From Chiridota heheva (taxonomy: Eukaryota; Echinodermata; Holothuroidea; Apodida; Chiridotidae): a stretch of DNA of 64,000 nt. Position 1 is the first letter of the stretch. Every line of letters begins with the position of its first letter. The translations under genes were made by a program, and so were the position numbers. The stretch lies in the NCBI GenBank assembly GCA_020152595.1, contig JAIGNY010000165.1, forward strand, positions 1 through 64,000, written 5' to 3'. This document shows positions 56,001 to 64,000 of the stretch, piece after piece. A model generated the notes under the pieces. That model did no database searches and was not told the origin of the DNA. It was given only the letters and a program-made list of their open reading frames with translations.

Positions 56001-59000
56001 CCATTTTGTATTCTTGGCTGCAGCAGTGCAATCATTTTTGAGCCTTGTTTGTTATGCAAAATGATCATGTAGGTTTTAAAATGGACAAATTTGTATAAAG
56101 TTACAAAAATAGGTCCAGAAATGTTCCAATTTTGCTGCCTCACCTGTGTATCAACATCAATTCTGAGTAACCCCATCTCATTGCTGCAAACAATGATTTT
56201 CAACAGAGTACCCACTTTTAGGAGGTTACTTACTACAAACCAAAATATTTTTTTAAAGGATTAGTTCAGAGGTCCCGCAAGTCCATGTTATATGAAAGAG
56301 GACTTCAAAAGAAACAAAATGGTGAAGAAAGTATTCCAAATTTTATTCCATTAAAGTTTAAAGTTTGGTATCAACTGTGTAGATATGAGTGAAATCTGAC
56401 TAGTTGTGATGTCACAGCCTCAGATTCCTCAAAGTTTTTATGTATTCATTCATATTTTTTCCTGTGATTTTGTGGCCTAAAAACCATTGGATATGTCAGG
56501 AAAGTAGTAGAACATAATTTAGTCAAGGTAATTATAATCAACCACCTAAAAAAAGTTTGAGGAAAAATTATTCAAATAGTAAAAAAACAAAATAAATTTT
56601 ACCTACTTTAGATCATTTAGAATGGCTGCAAACGGAGTAATCCCAACACCGCCTGCTATACACACGCTAGTCTGATACTGCAACACATCCTGACTGGGAC
56701 TGCCAAATGGTCCATCAACCAGAAAACTGTCAAAATAAGAGAAAATAGCATCACCAGTAAAAACAATCTCGTTTTATTTACAGTGGTCAGAGCAATGAAA
56801 TATCAGGTTTTAAAATTTCAGTGGGCAGGCAACCGCTATTCACCAGCCACAATGATGTCTTGTTGTTCAATTCACTGCAGAAATGTCGAAGATGAGTGTA
56901 TTGTTTAGACAATGAACCCCAACCCCCACCCCTCTCAACATAAATAGTTTGTATAACTTGTACATAGCCTCACCCTTTTTATTTTCTTCACATCATATTA
57001 CAAAGTTAAATCTCATCAAGCCTCAACTCTTATAGAGCCAGTGCATGTACCCAGTTTCGATGATGGTAACCAAACGAGAGAACTTGACTACCCTTGGATG
57101 GCGGACAGCAGTCTATCACAGGTTAACTATCCAGCCAAAACTGGTACTCATTTCACAGCTGAATGAACTGGAGCAAATGGGAAAAAGTGTCTTGCTCAAG
57201 GACACCAATCAGCGCCCTTGACTGAGATTCGATCCTCGGTACCTTTGAGTATGAGACCAATGCCTAACCACTGGGCTAAAGCACTCCCCAATCGCACCCA
57301 ACTAGTTTGTATATAAAAGCTTAAACATGTACACAGTCACTCCCCCCCCCCCCCATGCCCACCCACCACCACCATTTATTTACACCACAAACAGATCACA
57401 AATCATTTTTTGAATTCATAGTCACCTCATGCATATCCATTGTCTGTGGCCATCAAATAAAACAACTCAAGGCCGCTGATATGGGGGTGAACTGGGGGCA
57501 ATGCCCCGGGCACGGTTTTCAAGAGGCCTGGTGGTTTTCAAGGGAGGCCCAGCCCGGGGTTTTTAAGGGGCCTGGGTCCAGTTTTTAAGGAGCCCCAGGC
57601 CTGATTTTCAAGGGGCCCAGGCCCGGTTTTCAAGGGCCCCGGGCCCGGTTTTCAAGGAACCCCAGGCCCGGTTTTCAAGGGCCCGGTCATAATGTCTACA
57701 TTATATGGGGGTCATAAGTGATCGTACACATTATAGGGGGTCATAAGGAATTGTACACATTATATGGGGCTCGGATTCTCAGTTTTCCGCTGAGTCCAGC
57801 AATTCCTCTCGACAACCCTGAGCCAACTGGTAAAATCCTAGATTCCTAGCATAGCAGTACCAAATGGGTTTTTGGCAATATACCACTATTATACTAGGAT
57901 TTTTCCAAACAACCTTTGTGATAAACACAACTTCTTCAACTAGCTCTGCGCCCAATCAAGATCTTATCTTGAAAATATTCAGCCACAAAAATTTTAATTT
58001 ATGTCCTTCTTCCAAAGTGACCTTTAGGTTGATCAAGCAAGTGGTTGTACAAATAGTTTTAAAGGAATATTCCCGTGAAGTTTCATTTTCATATATATAT
58101 AAATGATGGAGAATTATTAAAGAAATAATTTGGTGTAAAAATCATGTTGATATCTTATTTTGTTTTGGAGTTATTACATTTCAAAGATGTCACCAGTGTG
58201 ACCTCACAGTGTGATGTCATAAAGGCAGATCCAAGACAATCATTATGTATTTCTTTGAAAATGAATTGCCTCTTTCTGAATTATGGGAAACATTTTTTTT
58301 TGGTTTAATTATAGAGATGGGATATACCATGCACTTTACAAGAACATCCTTTGCCCATTTGCTCATGTACATTAACAAGCTAAGTAAACAAAAAAAATTG
58401 ATGTTTTAGGTGTTCGAGGGGGCCCGGTGTTCGAGGGGGCCCAGTATTCGAGGGGCCCAATGTTTAAGGGGCCTGGTGTTCGAGGGAGCCCAGTGTTCGA
58501 GGGGCCCGGTGTTCGAGGGGGCCAGGTGTTCGATGGGGCCCGGTGTTCGTGGGGGCCCAGTGTTTGAGGAGGCCCGGTCTTTGAGGAGCTCATACACATT
58601 ATATGGGGGTCATAAGGAATCGTACACATTATATGTATGAACATGAAAGTTCATGGGAATATTCCTTCAACCTTGTACAGGTGACGATAACTGATTCCAT
58701 TATTTGGTAGAAAACCACATGATGAAAAACTGTTGCAATGGGATTTTCAGTCTAAAATTCTCAAAGCCCACAAGGTTGAACAAAACATCACTTAAAATCA
58801 CTCATCAATAAACAAACAAAGCCTTCACTGTTAAATTACATCCTATTTGTAAATTATTACTTCAAGCCAGACACATTTACCACTAGGGGAATACTTTTGT
58901 TCTTGTGTTGAGTGTGAAAGTCAGTGCAACTGCAGTGAAATTTGTTTACTATCAATGTCAGATTATGACCATGGAAAGCAGGTGAAGTGTCCAGGCTTTA

Positions 59001-62000
59001 AACACAACATTATGCCCAATCCTGTCTAAAATTTTCTTTTTACCCGCGAGAGCCTTCATTTCAGTGGGTATGACTTTTTGACTCTGCTAGAAGCAATTAA
59101 GAAACCCATCACTGATACTTTAGTGATTTTATGCATCAGTAATTACATTCCCAATCATTTATACGCACACAATGGAACTTATTGTAAAGGGACAGGTTAC
59201 TGCAGGGCCAAGTCATGCGTGTAATGTGGGGCGGAGGATTCATTTGGACTTTTAAAAGGATGTTTTATCAGTGAGTTATAAACACTCTGGTGAGTTTGAA
59301 AGCATTGGACTGAAAATTTATAGCCAGAGTTATTCATCATGAAATGTATTGTGAGGTTTAGACTCAATGTTAATATGGTTCCTTTTATGGTGGTATTGTA
59401 GTTTAAAGTAAACAATTGAGGCATTTATTTTCTACAGTTTAATTTGTTGATAGTGGTTGCTATGGAAACATGATAAGTTACCTGATGTACCAGCTGTAAA
59501 AACACATTTTGATAATAATACCATGTAAACTAAATCATATGAGGAACTTGTGTCTGTGGCATAGGCATAGGAGCATGTTCTTCATTGGGGGCACAAAGAT
59601 ATGCTACAACACTAGTTCAATGGTAACAAATTGACTTATGTTGAGGGGGCACCATGTAGGTCACTGCAACATTGGGGGGCATGTTCCACCTGTTCCCCCA
59701 CCCGGTTCCTTCGCCTGTGTGATGTAGTAGATTTCCTGACCTGAGAACTAGCATGAAGAGACTGTTCTCCAATTTCTTTCTGGTGTTCTGATCCTGGGTT
59801 TTGATTTTTTTGTCTTTCATACAGGGCCATTCTCTGGCTGGTCACACATGTAAAGGTACCAGAGAAAGGTTACACACTTAACAGAAAAGGGCTGGAAAAT
59901 CCTTATTTACTTAAGTCTAAAAATAGGATATTTTTGTAAAAACTTGATCTTCCTGTTTATTAATTATTGTTTCCAAACTTCTGCCATAATGTCTGGAAAA
60001 CCTGCTTGAAATTGTATAAAGATGGATATGTGACCAGGGCCGTAATTCCTGGGGAAATTCAGTAGAATTTTTAAAAATCATTACATTTTAGGAAAATTTG
60101 CCTCTTGTCCCCCCCCCCCCACACACACACTTATGGATTCTCCCTCCCCCTCCATACACACACTTTCCAGATGATGATTTTGGCCCTCTATGTGGCAATT
60201 CATCCTGTTATTCTGTTACTATGTTCTTAAAGACTGAAGTCAACAAATATTAAGTCAACAATGAAAACTTTTTATTTTTTTTTTTTCACAAACTACATAC
60301 AAGGAAAAGATTTTCATTTCAATTCTTACAATTTGTTTTTAAATCTTTGTTTAGGCTTGATGGAAAATGTTAAGATTTGTCTTAAACTCAGCAGCTGAAC
60401 AACTCATCAGTCTTAGAAATTCCTTCTATACAGAGATGGTTATTTAATGCCTCAGGCATTCATTCGCCTAGGGTAGCAAAAATCTGAAGCTGTCAAAAGT
60501 GTTTTCTATCAATACCAACCTTGCCATTTCTTTCAACGGACCCAAACATAACATAGCAAGATGATGGGTTAGAAAGGTTAATCACCCCATAAAAGCCCAA
60601 ACTAACACCACCACCACAAAAGAAAAATACACAAAATCAAAGAATTGTGAACAAAATTGGAGCTAACCACCCACTCAGGCAAACGGATTCCAACAGAATA
60701 TCAGTTACACGTCTCAGAAAGTGCATCTATACAGAGATGGTTCTTTAAAGGACTAGTTCAGGGGTCAAGCAAGTTCATCTTATATGAAATAGGTATGAAA
60801 AGGATTTTAAAAGAAACAAAATGGTGAGGAAAGCATTTAAAAATTGTATTCCGTTAAGGAGATATCTAAGTATAAAGTTTGGTATCATTTTTGTAGAAAT
60901 GACTGAAAAAGTACTAGTTGTGATGTCATAGCCTCAGAATCCTCAAAGTCTTTATGTATTCTATCATATTTTGTCCTGCGATGTGGCTTAAAAACCATGG
61001 GATATGTCAAAAAAGTAGTAAAACTGAATAGAGGAAGGGTATTTATAATATACCACCTGACAAAGTTTGAGGAAAAAAAATGTAAATAGTAATACAAAAT
61101 AAATAAACTTTCTTTAAAATATATCAACAATTGTTAAAGGATTAATTCAGTGGGCAAGCACGTTTATCTTATTTGAATGAGGACTTCAAAAGAAACAAAA
61201 TGGTGGAGAAGGTATTCAAAAATCTTATTCCGTTAAGGAGATATTTGAATTAAAAGTTTGTTATCATTTGTGTAGAAACACTGAAATCAGACTAGTAGTG
61301 ATGTCATTAGCCTCAGATTCCTCAAAAGTCTTCAAGTATTCTACCATATTTTGTCCTGTGATTTTGTGGCTTAAAAACCATGGGATTTGTCAAAAAGTAG
61401 TAAAGCTGAATCTAGGAAGGGTATTTATAATATACACCTGAAAAAAGTTTGAGGAAAAATTATCTAAATTGTGAAAAATTTAAATAAACTTTCTTTCAAA
61501 TATGTAAAGATTTTGAGAATCTTAGGCTGTGACATCACAACTAGTTTGTTTTCAGTCGTTTTTACAGAAATGATGTAAAGCTTTAAACTTAAATATCTCC
61601 TTAACGGAATAAGATTTTGCAATGCTTTCTTTACCAGTTTGTTTCTTTTTAAAGTCCTCTTTATATAAGATGGACATGCTTGACCCCTGAACTAATCCTT
61701 TAAGAATGTGAGGATGAACTTTCCATAGTAGACTTATACACCAGTAATTTCTAAACAGACAAGACCACTATCTCTTTAACGGAATAAGAGTTTTGAATGA
61801 TTTTTTCACCATTTTGTTTCTTTTGAAGTCATATAAGACTTGCGTGACCACTGAAGTAATCCTCTAATCCTTCAACAACACACCTCAGGCATTCATTCAC
61901 CTACGGTAGAAAAATCTGGAGGCTGTGAAAAGTTTCTTCTATCAATACCATACTAAAGGGGTCCCTAGTTAGGTCTATTTGTGAATAATGGTCTACTGTG

Positions 62001-63599
62001 TGAATCTATGATACTGGATATAATTGTTAGGGTGGGGGTATGTGTTAAAAAAAAAAACCTCCTTTAAAATTATGATGTCTTTCCTTTTTTTTTTTATTTA
62101 TGTAATAATATTTTAATAATTTTTGTGCATATATTTTTTACTTAAAATTTTCGCCTACGGGGGCACGTGCCCGGGGCGGCCACCCCTGAAATCCACCACT
62201 GTCTTTCTTTGAAAGAGAAAGAAAAGAAATGGACACGTGCTGTCAGGATGCATTGAATGCTTACCATGGTAGCTGCCCACGCTCCTCCAACAAAGACCCA
62301 CCTGAGCCACATGCATTCTGCAGAAGGTCTTTGACAGTTACTGCATGAAAAACAATGTTCAAAATATCCTAAGTGTACACAGCCATTTACATGAACATAA
62401 TACACTTCTTTGTGTATTTGTGGTGAATGTTACAAAACTATGGTGGCTTATTAGGGTCATGAGTAAATAAAAACAAAAATCACTTGAAAAAGTCCAAATT
62501 ATGTCTTCTTATCTCAAAATTTTGACTTCTTATCTAAATATTTTACTTTGATCATCAGATTGTTGGCATCTGTGCTGATTACCATAGTCCAACAAAGTGA
62601 CCACATTGTCAAGATAAAATGTCAAAATTTTGAGATAAGAAGTGAAAATTTTGAGATAAACTGTCAAAACTTGGATTTATTTCAATTGACTTTGTCATGT
62701 CTCTAATAAGCCACCATACAAAACACAGCACAATAATCCCTCACTTTTGTTTTATTTTATCAGGGTTACTGCAGACCAGCTGCCATGAAATAACTATTAC
62801 ATAGGAGAGATTTGGCGGGGAAGGGGGCACTTCTACCCCCACTTTCAAATCCTGCCTATGACAAAAGCAATGTATAACAGTCTTCTTTTATATGAACACA
62901 TACATCATTTGTAATGTATGTGTTCATATTGTGATTGTAGCTATGTAAGCATTTTTTTTACTATCGTCCGATAAACCTCTGGAAGTGCAGGGGGTGTAAA
63001 TAACAAGGTGGTGTGTCCCCCCTCCCCCTCCAAATGTTGAGACTCATCAGTAAAATTTGAGATTAGTCAGTAAATCTGGTATCAAGTCGGTAAAACACTG
63101 ATTTTGATTATCAACTTTTTTACAGGGAGGCAGTTTTTTAAATGGGATGCTAATTTGAGGCCGTCTGTAAATCTTATATTTTACCCCTCCCCCTCCTCCC
63201 AGTCAAAATGGTCTACTAACATTCCTGAGGGTGTGCTTCAACATTACAGCCTATGGAAAATGTTTTCAAAAATGGTACCCCAATGAAATTTACTGCACAA
63301 TTACACCAAATAAATACAAAAAACAAACCAGAGCATCACTGATGCAGAAGCTCAACCCTTTAAATTTTTAGTAAGGTTTTTGATTGTTCAGCAGTAGTGA
63401 TTACTGTTCTATTCAGAACTCTATGATCTATTCAAAGGATCTGTGGAAGACGTGTCCACCCCCTTCCTTCCCTAATCCACCTCACCCCTTAGCAACCACC
63501 ACTGGTCATGATTATGATTTTCATTGGAAAATACTTACATGTCCAATCTCCTTGGACTCGTATATGCACTGTAAATGTTGGATTGTTCCCAGAGGGACA
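49928..63599 (-). CDS. NOX4: NADPH oxidase, NOX4-like: C-terminal six exons
   Basis: NADPH oxidases move electrons from cytosolic NADPH through FAD and two haems across a membrane to oxygen. Six minus-strand exons (63539-63599, 62275-62340, 56607-56726, 55252-55372, 53493-53665 and the exon from 50047) join in frame with GT-AG borders. Motifs in order: FTVHIRVQGDWT, VDGPFGSPSQDV, CIAGGVGITPFAAIL (NADPH pyrophosphate loop), RLYLIWVCR, WFADII, SGRPRFEELFQEI, GVFVCGP and FYYNKERFG. SGRPRF, DGPFGSP and AGGVGITPF look closer to NOX4 than NOX2 from memory. The membrane and haem part and start of the FAD domain lie right of the window. The C-terminal frame break is described in the last exon. Confidence 0.82.
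50225..50875 (-). mobile_element. tRNA-derived SINE, family S1 (copy 3)
   Basis: The reverse strand starts with GTAACTTAGTCGGTTAAACA and ACAACTGAGTTGCTGGAGGT, the same head as 4820-5180 with mutations. The body shares GGACGTAAATTCGTCGGTCC (copy 1: GACGTGAAGCTGTCGGTCC) and AAGTGTTCAGAGGACCAGGC in reverse. The middle (50590-50800) is an extra segment absent from copy 1. ORF 50261-50632 is not a gene. It is in the last NOX4-like intron. Confidence 0.7.
51198..51383 (+). mobile_element. tRNA-derived SINE, family S2, with (GCTAT)n tail
   Basis: The head CCGTGGTGTAGTGGTTAGTG is a clear pol III box A context (TGGTGTAGTGGTTAG), and CAGGTTCGTATCACGG is box B-like. A body follows that includes CCAGCACTGGATACTTTCGG and GGACGTTAAAC, then (GCTAT)n. 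It is longer than a tRNA and lacks a cloverleaf end, so it is a SINE. NOX4-like last intron. Confidence 0.85.
51525..51700 (+). repeat. Dispersed repeat R1, copy 3 (plus)
   Basis: Blocks as at 28138: AACAGCCTCAAATTAGCATC, AATCAATAATCAAAATTGGT, ACTAATCTCAAATTTTACCG. A G-rich tract precedes it (51501-51528). Confidence 0.8.
51800..52500 (+). repeat. ~120-bp tandem repeat, about four to five units
   Basis: Units contain AAATTCAGTATTTACCA, TGATCAAATTGTTGCTG.AAACAG, CATATTCTTTAGTGGTTTCAAC and ATCAAAATTTCA, at about 51808, 51931, 52057 and 52418. A different 200-bp segment (52150-52350) is inserted between the last units. NOX4-like last intron. Confidence 0.78.
53000..53225 (-). mobile_element. 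tRNA-derived SINE, family S3 (copy 1)
   Basis: The reverse strand contains GGTACCGGGTTCGATTCCTG (box B GGTTCGATTCC), then GTCCTTGAGCAAAGACACTT and CAGCTGTGAAATGAGTACCA, with TGCCTTTGAGGCTTG at the end. These blocks match 57010-57290. Box A is truncated at the right edge by the sequence near 53230. NOX4-like intron. Confidence 0.82.
53493..53665 (-). CDS. NOX4: NOX4-like exon (SGRPRFEELFQEI)
   Basis: 173 bases between TTTCTTGCAG and GTATGG, phase 0 in and 2 out. It reads LWELNCPDLLNLRLFITGDG, then RHFTSEQQFLLNRITSGRPR and FEELFQEIQLCNE. The GRPR.EELF.EI segment is the characteristic NOX loop before the CGP motif. Upstream Trp-Glu in L-WE-LN is unusual but in frame. Confidence 0.85.
53880..55251. 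other. NOX4-like intron; no separate gene
   Basis: An M4-type MITE start lies at 53905-53960. The remainder is unique AT-rich sequence. The ORF 54688-54915 (plus) has no domain. Confidence 0.4.
55252..55372 (-). CDS. NOX4: NOX4-like exon (RLYLIWVCR...WFADII)
   Basis: 121 bases between TTTTTTAG and GTAGGA, phase 2 in and 0 out (split Lys). It encodes QRVDTPNSRPKLKRLYLIWV, CRQLDCFHWFADIISELYWK. The strand-Cys-Arg motif (IWVCR) and WFAD are conserved in NOX proteins; WVCR matches NOX4 rather than the WLCR of NOX2. Confidence 0.88.
55373..56250. other. NOX4-like intron; no separate gene
   Basis: ORFs at 55472-55660 (plus), 55753-56031 and 55970-56215 (minus) show no domain or splice context, so the stretch is treated as intron. 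Confidence 0.4.
56257..56600 (+). mobile_element. MITE family M1, left part
   Basis: TTAAAGGATTAGTTCAGAGG and AACAAAATGGTGAAGAAAGT match the left arm of the copy at 16841. Further shared blocks run to about 56590. The right arm is absent; the sequence then runs into the NOX4-like exon region. Confidence 0.8.
56607..56726 (-). CDS. NOX4: NOX4-like exon (NADPH-binding loop)
   Basis: 120 bases between TTTTGACAG and GTAGGT, phase 2 in and 2 out. It begins FLVDGPFGSPSQDVLQYQ and continues SVCIAGGVGITPFAAILNDL. VGITPF is the pyrophosphate-binding turn of the NADPH domain. A nearby GT four bases later would insert a stop (TAG), supporting the chosen donor. Confidence 0.9.
57010..57290 (-). mobile_element. 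tRNA-derived SINE, family S3 (copy 2, more complete)
   Basis: The reverse strand has TTTAGCCCAGTGGTTAGGCA (box A) and GAGGATCGAATCTCAG (box B), then GTCCTTGAGCAAGACACTTT and CAGCTGTGAAATGAGTACCA. It ends in a TGAGGCTTGATGAGATTTAA tail. The central domain with CTTGAGCAAGACACTT resembles conserved SINE cores known from several animal groups; which one I cannot say. NOX4-like intron. Confidence 0.85.
57505..57775. repeat. GGCCCGGTTTTCAAGG minisatellite with GTACACATTATATGGGG tail
   Basis: Seven or so GC-rich units of 24-30 bases with core GGCCCGGTTTTCAAGG, then GTACACATTATAGGGGGTCA units. It is closely related to 58405-58640. Confidence 0.88.
58058..58667 (+). mobile_element. MITE family M2 copy enclosing a GGCCCGGTGTTCGAGG array
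   Basis: The ends TTTAAAGGAATATTCCCGTG and TCATGGGAATATTCCTTCAA are inverted repeats. The left body (AAAAATCATGTTGATATCTT) matches the copy at 43184. In place of the usual right half is a minisatellite (58405-58590, ~20-base units GGCCCGGTGTTCGAGGG) and GTACACATTATATG units like those at 57700-57770. It looks like an exchange or insertion between the MITE and the neighbouring array. Confidence 0.75.
58720..59410 (+). repeat. Dispersed repeat R2, most complete copy
   Basis: It contains both the 5' part shared with 30230-30510 and the 3' part shared with 39500-39900 (inverted) and 30600-30640. So R2 is at least 690 bases. It lies in the NOX4-like intron between 56727 and 62274. No ORF. Confidence 0.8.
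59411..60534. other. NOX4-like intron; no gene
   Basis: No domain-bearing frame. The stretch 59570-59715 resembles 12010-12140 (inverted): GGGGGCACCATGTAGGTCAC against GTGACCTACATGGTGCCCTC, plus GCATATCTTTGTGCCCCC, so it is another dispersed repeat pair. Confidence 0.45.
60535..60700 (-). mobile_element. CR1/L2-like LINE 3' terminal fragment (copy 3, inverted)
   Basis: The reverse complement matches 7285-7445: GTTTGCCTGAGTGGGTGGTT, AGCTCCAATTTTGTTCACAA, and the tail GGGCTTTTATGGGGTGA, GCTATGTTATGTTTGGG. It is severely 5' truncated. Confidence 0.8.
60744..61868 (+). mobile_element. MITE family M1 copy interrupted by a second M1 copy
   Basis: The outer element starts TTTAAAGGACTAGTTCAGGG (60744) and its right arm resumes at about 61703 to 61868 (AACGGAATAAGAG, ACCATTTTGTTTCTTTTGAA). 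The junction AACAATTG|TTAA...TTAA|GAATGTGAGGATG corresponds to uninterrupted AACAATTGTTAAGGATGTGA at 15382-15401. Confidence 0.82.
61134..61702 (+). mobile_element. MITE family M1 copy nested in another M1
   Basis: Full element, TTAA-AGGATTAATTCAGTGGGC to GACCCCTGAACTAATCCT-TTAA, with inverted arms of about 200 bases. TTAA occurs at both flanks and once at the empty site. TTAA target sites are known for piggyBac and Kolobok. Ends starting AGG suggest Kolobok rather than piggyBac, from memory. Confidence 0.85.
62275..62340 (-). CDS. NOX4: NOX4-like exon (TVKDLLQNACGSGG)
   Basis: 66 bases between TTTCATGCAG and GTAAGC, phase 1 in and 2 out. It encodes TVKDLLQNACGSGGSLLEER, GQLP. This linker between the FAD and NADPH parts is poorly conserved. 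It is accepted because phases fit both neighbours and give GDWT-L-TVKDLL...GQLPCFLVDGPFG. Confidence 0.72.
62439..62718 (+). mobile_element. Small MITE (TIR TATGGTGGCTTATTAG)
   Basis: A 280-base element whose ends TATGGTGGCTTATTAG and CTAATAAGCCACCATA are perfect inverted repeats. Inside, CTTATCTCAAAATTTTGAC pairs with GTCAAAATTTTGAGATAAG. Only one copy is seen in this window. It is in a NOX4-like intron, about 100 bases from exon 62275-62340. Confidence 0.85.
63020..63215 (-). repeat. Dispersed repeat R1, copy 4 (minus)
   Basis: Inverse of the R1 blocks: AATTTGAGATTAGTCAGTAA, CACTGATTTTGATTATCAAC, GGGATGCTAATTTGAGGCCG. NOX4-like intron. Confidence 0.8.
63539..63599 (-). CDS. NOX4: NOX4-like exon (FTVHIRVQGDWT)
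   Basis: 61 bases between GTTTTGCAG and GTAAGT, phase 0 in and 1 out. It encodes CPSGNNPTFTVHIRVQGDWT. The GDWT turn ends the FAD-binding part of NOX proteins. The preceding exon, with the HPF motif, lies beyond the right edge. Confidence 0.85.
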
Positions 63600-64000
63600 C
63601 TGCAAAACATTAAAGATAAAAGGTTGAATAAACTGTTTGTGCAAAAATTCTAATCTGCATGCATATGGGGACTTGGGAGCAAGAATAACATTTTCAGAGA
63701 AGAAAGGCACTGGGTTATACTTATGGCATTTCAAGTTAATGTATACTTCAATGTAAGGTACATGGGTTTGGCTAAATTAGCTAAAACTGATTTAAAATCC
63801 ACTGAAAAATATAAAAAAATACCCAAAAACAAACAAATATTTTACTTTGATCATTTTTAGTGGCTCAGATACCTCAAGGGCAAATCAGCAAATCACATCT
63901 GGTAACATTGTTTTCCTAGCTAAATTCACACATGCAATGCACCACTTGATTAATTACTCGTTCATTTGCAAAGACTTTCCTTTTTCTGTCACATGCTGAT

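Noticed and set aside
58372-58644. Proline-rich minus-strand ORF (repeated RTPGPSNT)
   Set aside because: A translation of the GGCCCGGTGTTCGAGG minisatellite.

Overview
This is a 64 kb piece of an AT-rich metazoan nuclear genome: split genes with GT-AG introns, SINEs, LINEs, MITEs, minisatellites and no operon structure. The gene content (a NOX4-like oxidase, a mitochondrial thiolase, a stand-alone macro-domain protein) and the repeats (an I-superfamily LINE with RNase H, TTAA-flanked MITEs, large foldbacks) fit a marine invertebrate, perhaps a deuterostome such as an echinoderm. The species assignment is inference.

Three cellular genes are supported by exons whose splice sites and reading phases agree. 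(1) Minus strand, 3147-8759: the 5' part of mitochondrial acetyl-CoA acetyltransferase (ACAT1-like). Three conserved exons are present, including the one with the catalytic cysteine, plus a candidate targeting-peptide exon; the rest lies left of the window. (2) Plus strand, 11740-33963: a complete eight-exon gene of 825 coding bases (274 residues plus stop) for a macro-domain (ADP-ribose-binding) protein. (3) Minus strand, 49928-63599: the last six exons of a NOX4-like NADPH oxidase (end of the FAD region and the NADPH-binding domain). The family-type C terminus of this gene lies in a different frame from the rest of its last exon. Genes 1 and 2 are divergent; genes 2 and 3 are convergent, about 16 kb apart.

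Most of the rest is repeats. Intron 4 of the macro gene holds a nearly complete but decayed APE-RT-RNase H LINE (about 20.75-26.32 kb), inserted into a MITE whose uninterrupted relative sits at 40417-40776. A truncated copy of the same LINE is at 47.0-47.6 kb. Other LINE pieces are CR1/L2-like (three copies of one 3' end plus a separate RT fragment) and RTE-like (19.9-20.6 kb). A truncated THAP zinc finger lies just beside the RTE-like piece. Several MITE families end in TTAA-AGG...CCT-TTAA; one insertion at 61134-61702 can be compared with an empty site at 15.38 kb. Foldback structures stand out at 8015-8486 and 28502-29710, the second with a 23-bp minisatellite inside one arm. tRNA-derived SINEs occur at least six times. 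Long minisatellites lie inside the introns, some very close to splice sites.

No bacterial-type defence system, CRISPR array, rRNA or functional tRNA gene was seen. The most interesting items are the macro-domain gene, the frame break in the NOX4-like gene, the nested transposons with identifiable empty sites, and the foldback with an internal array.
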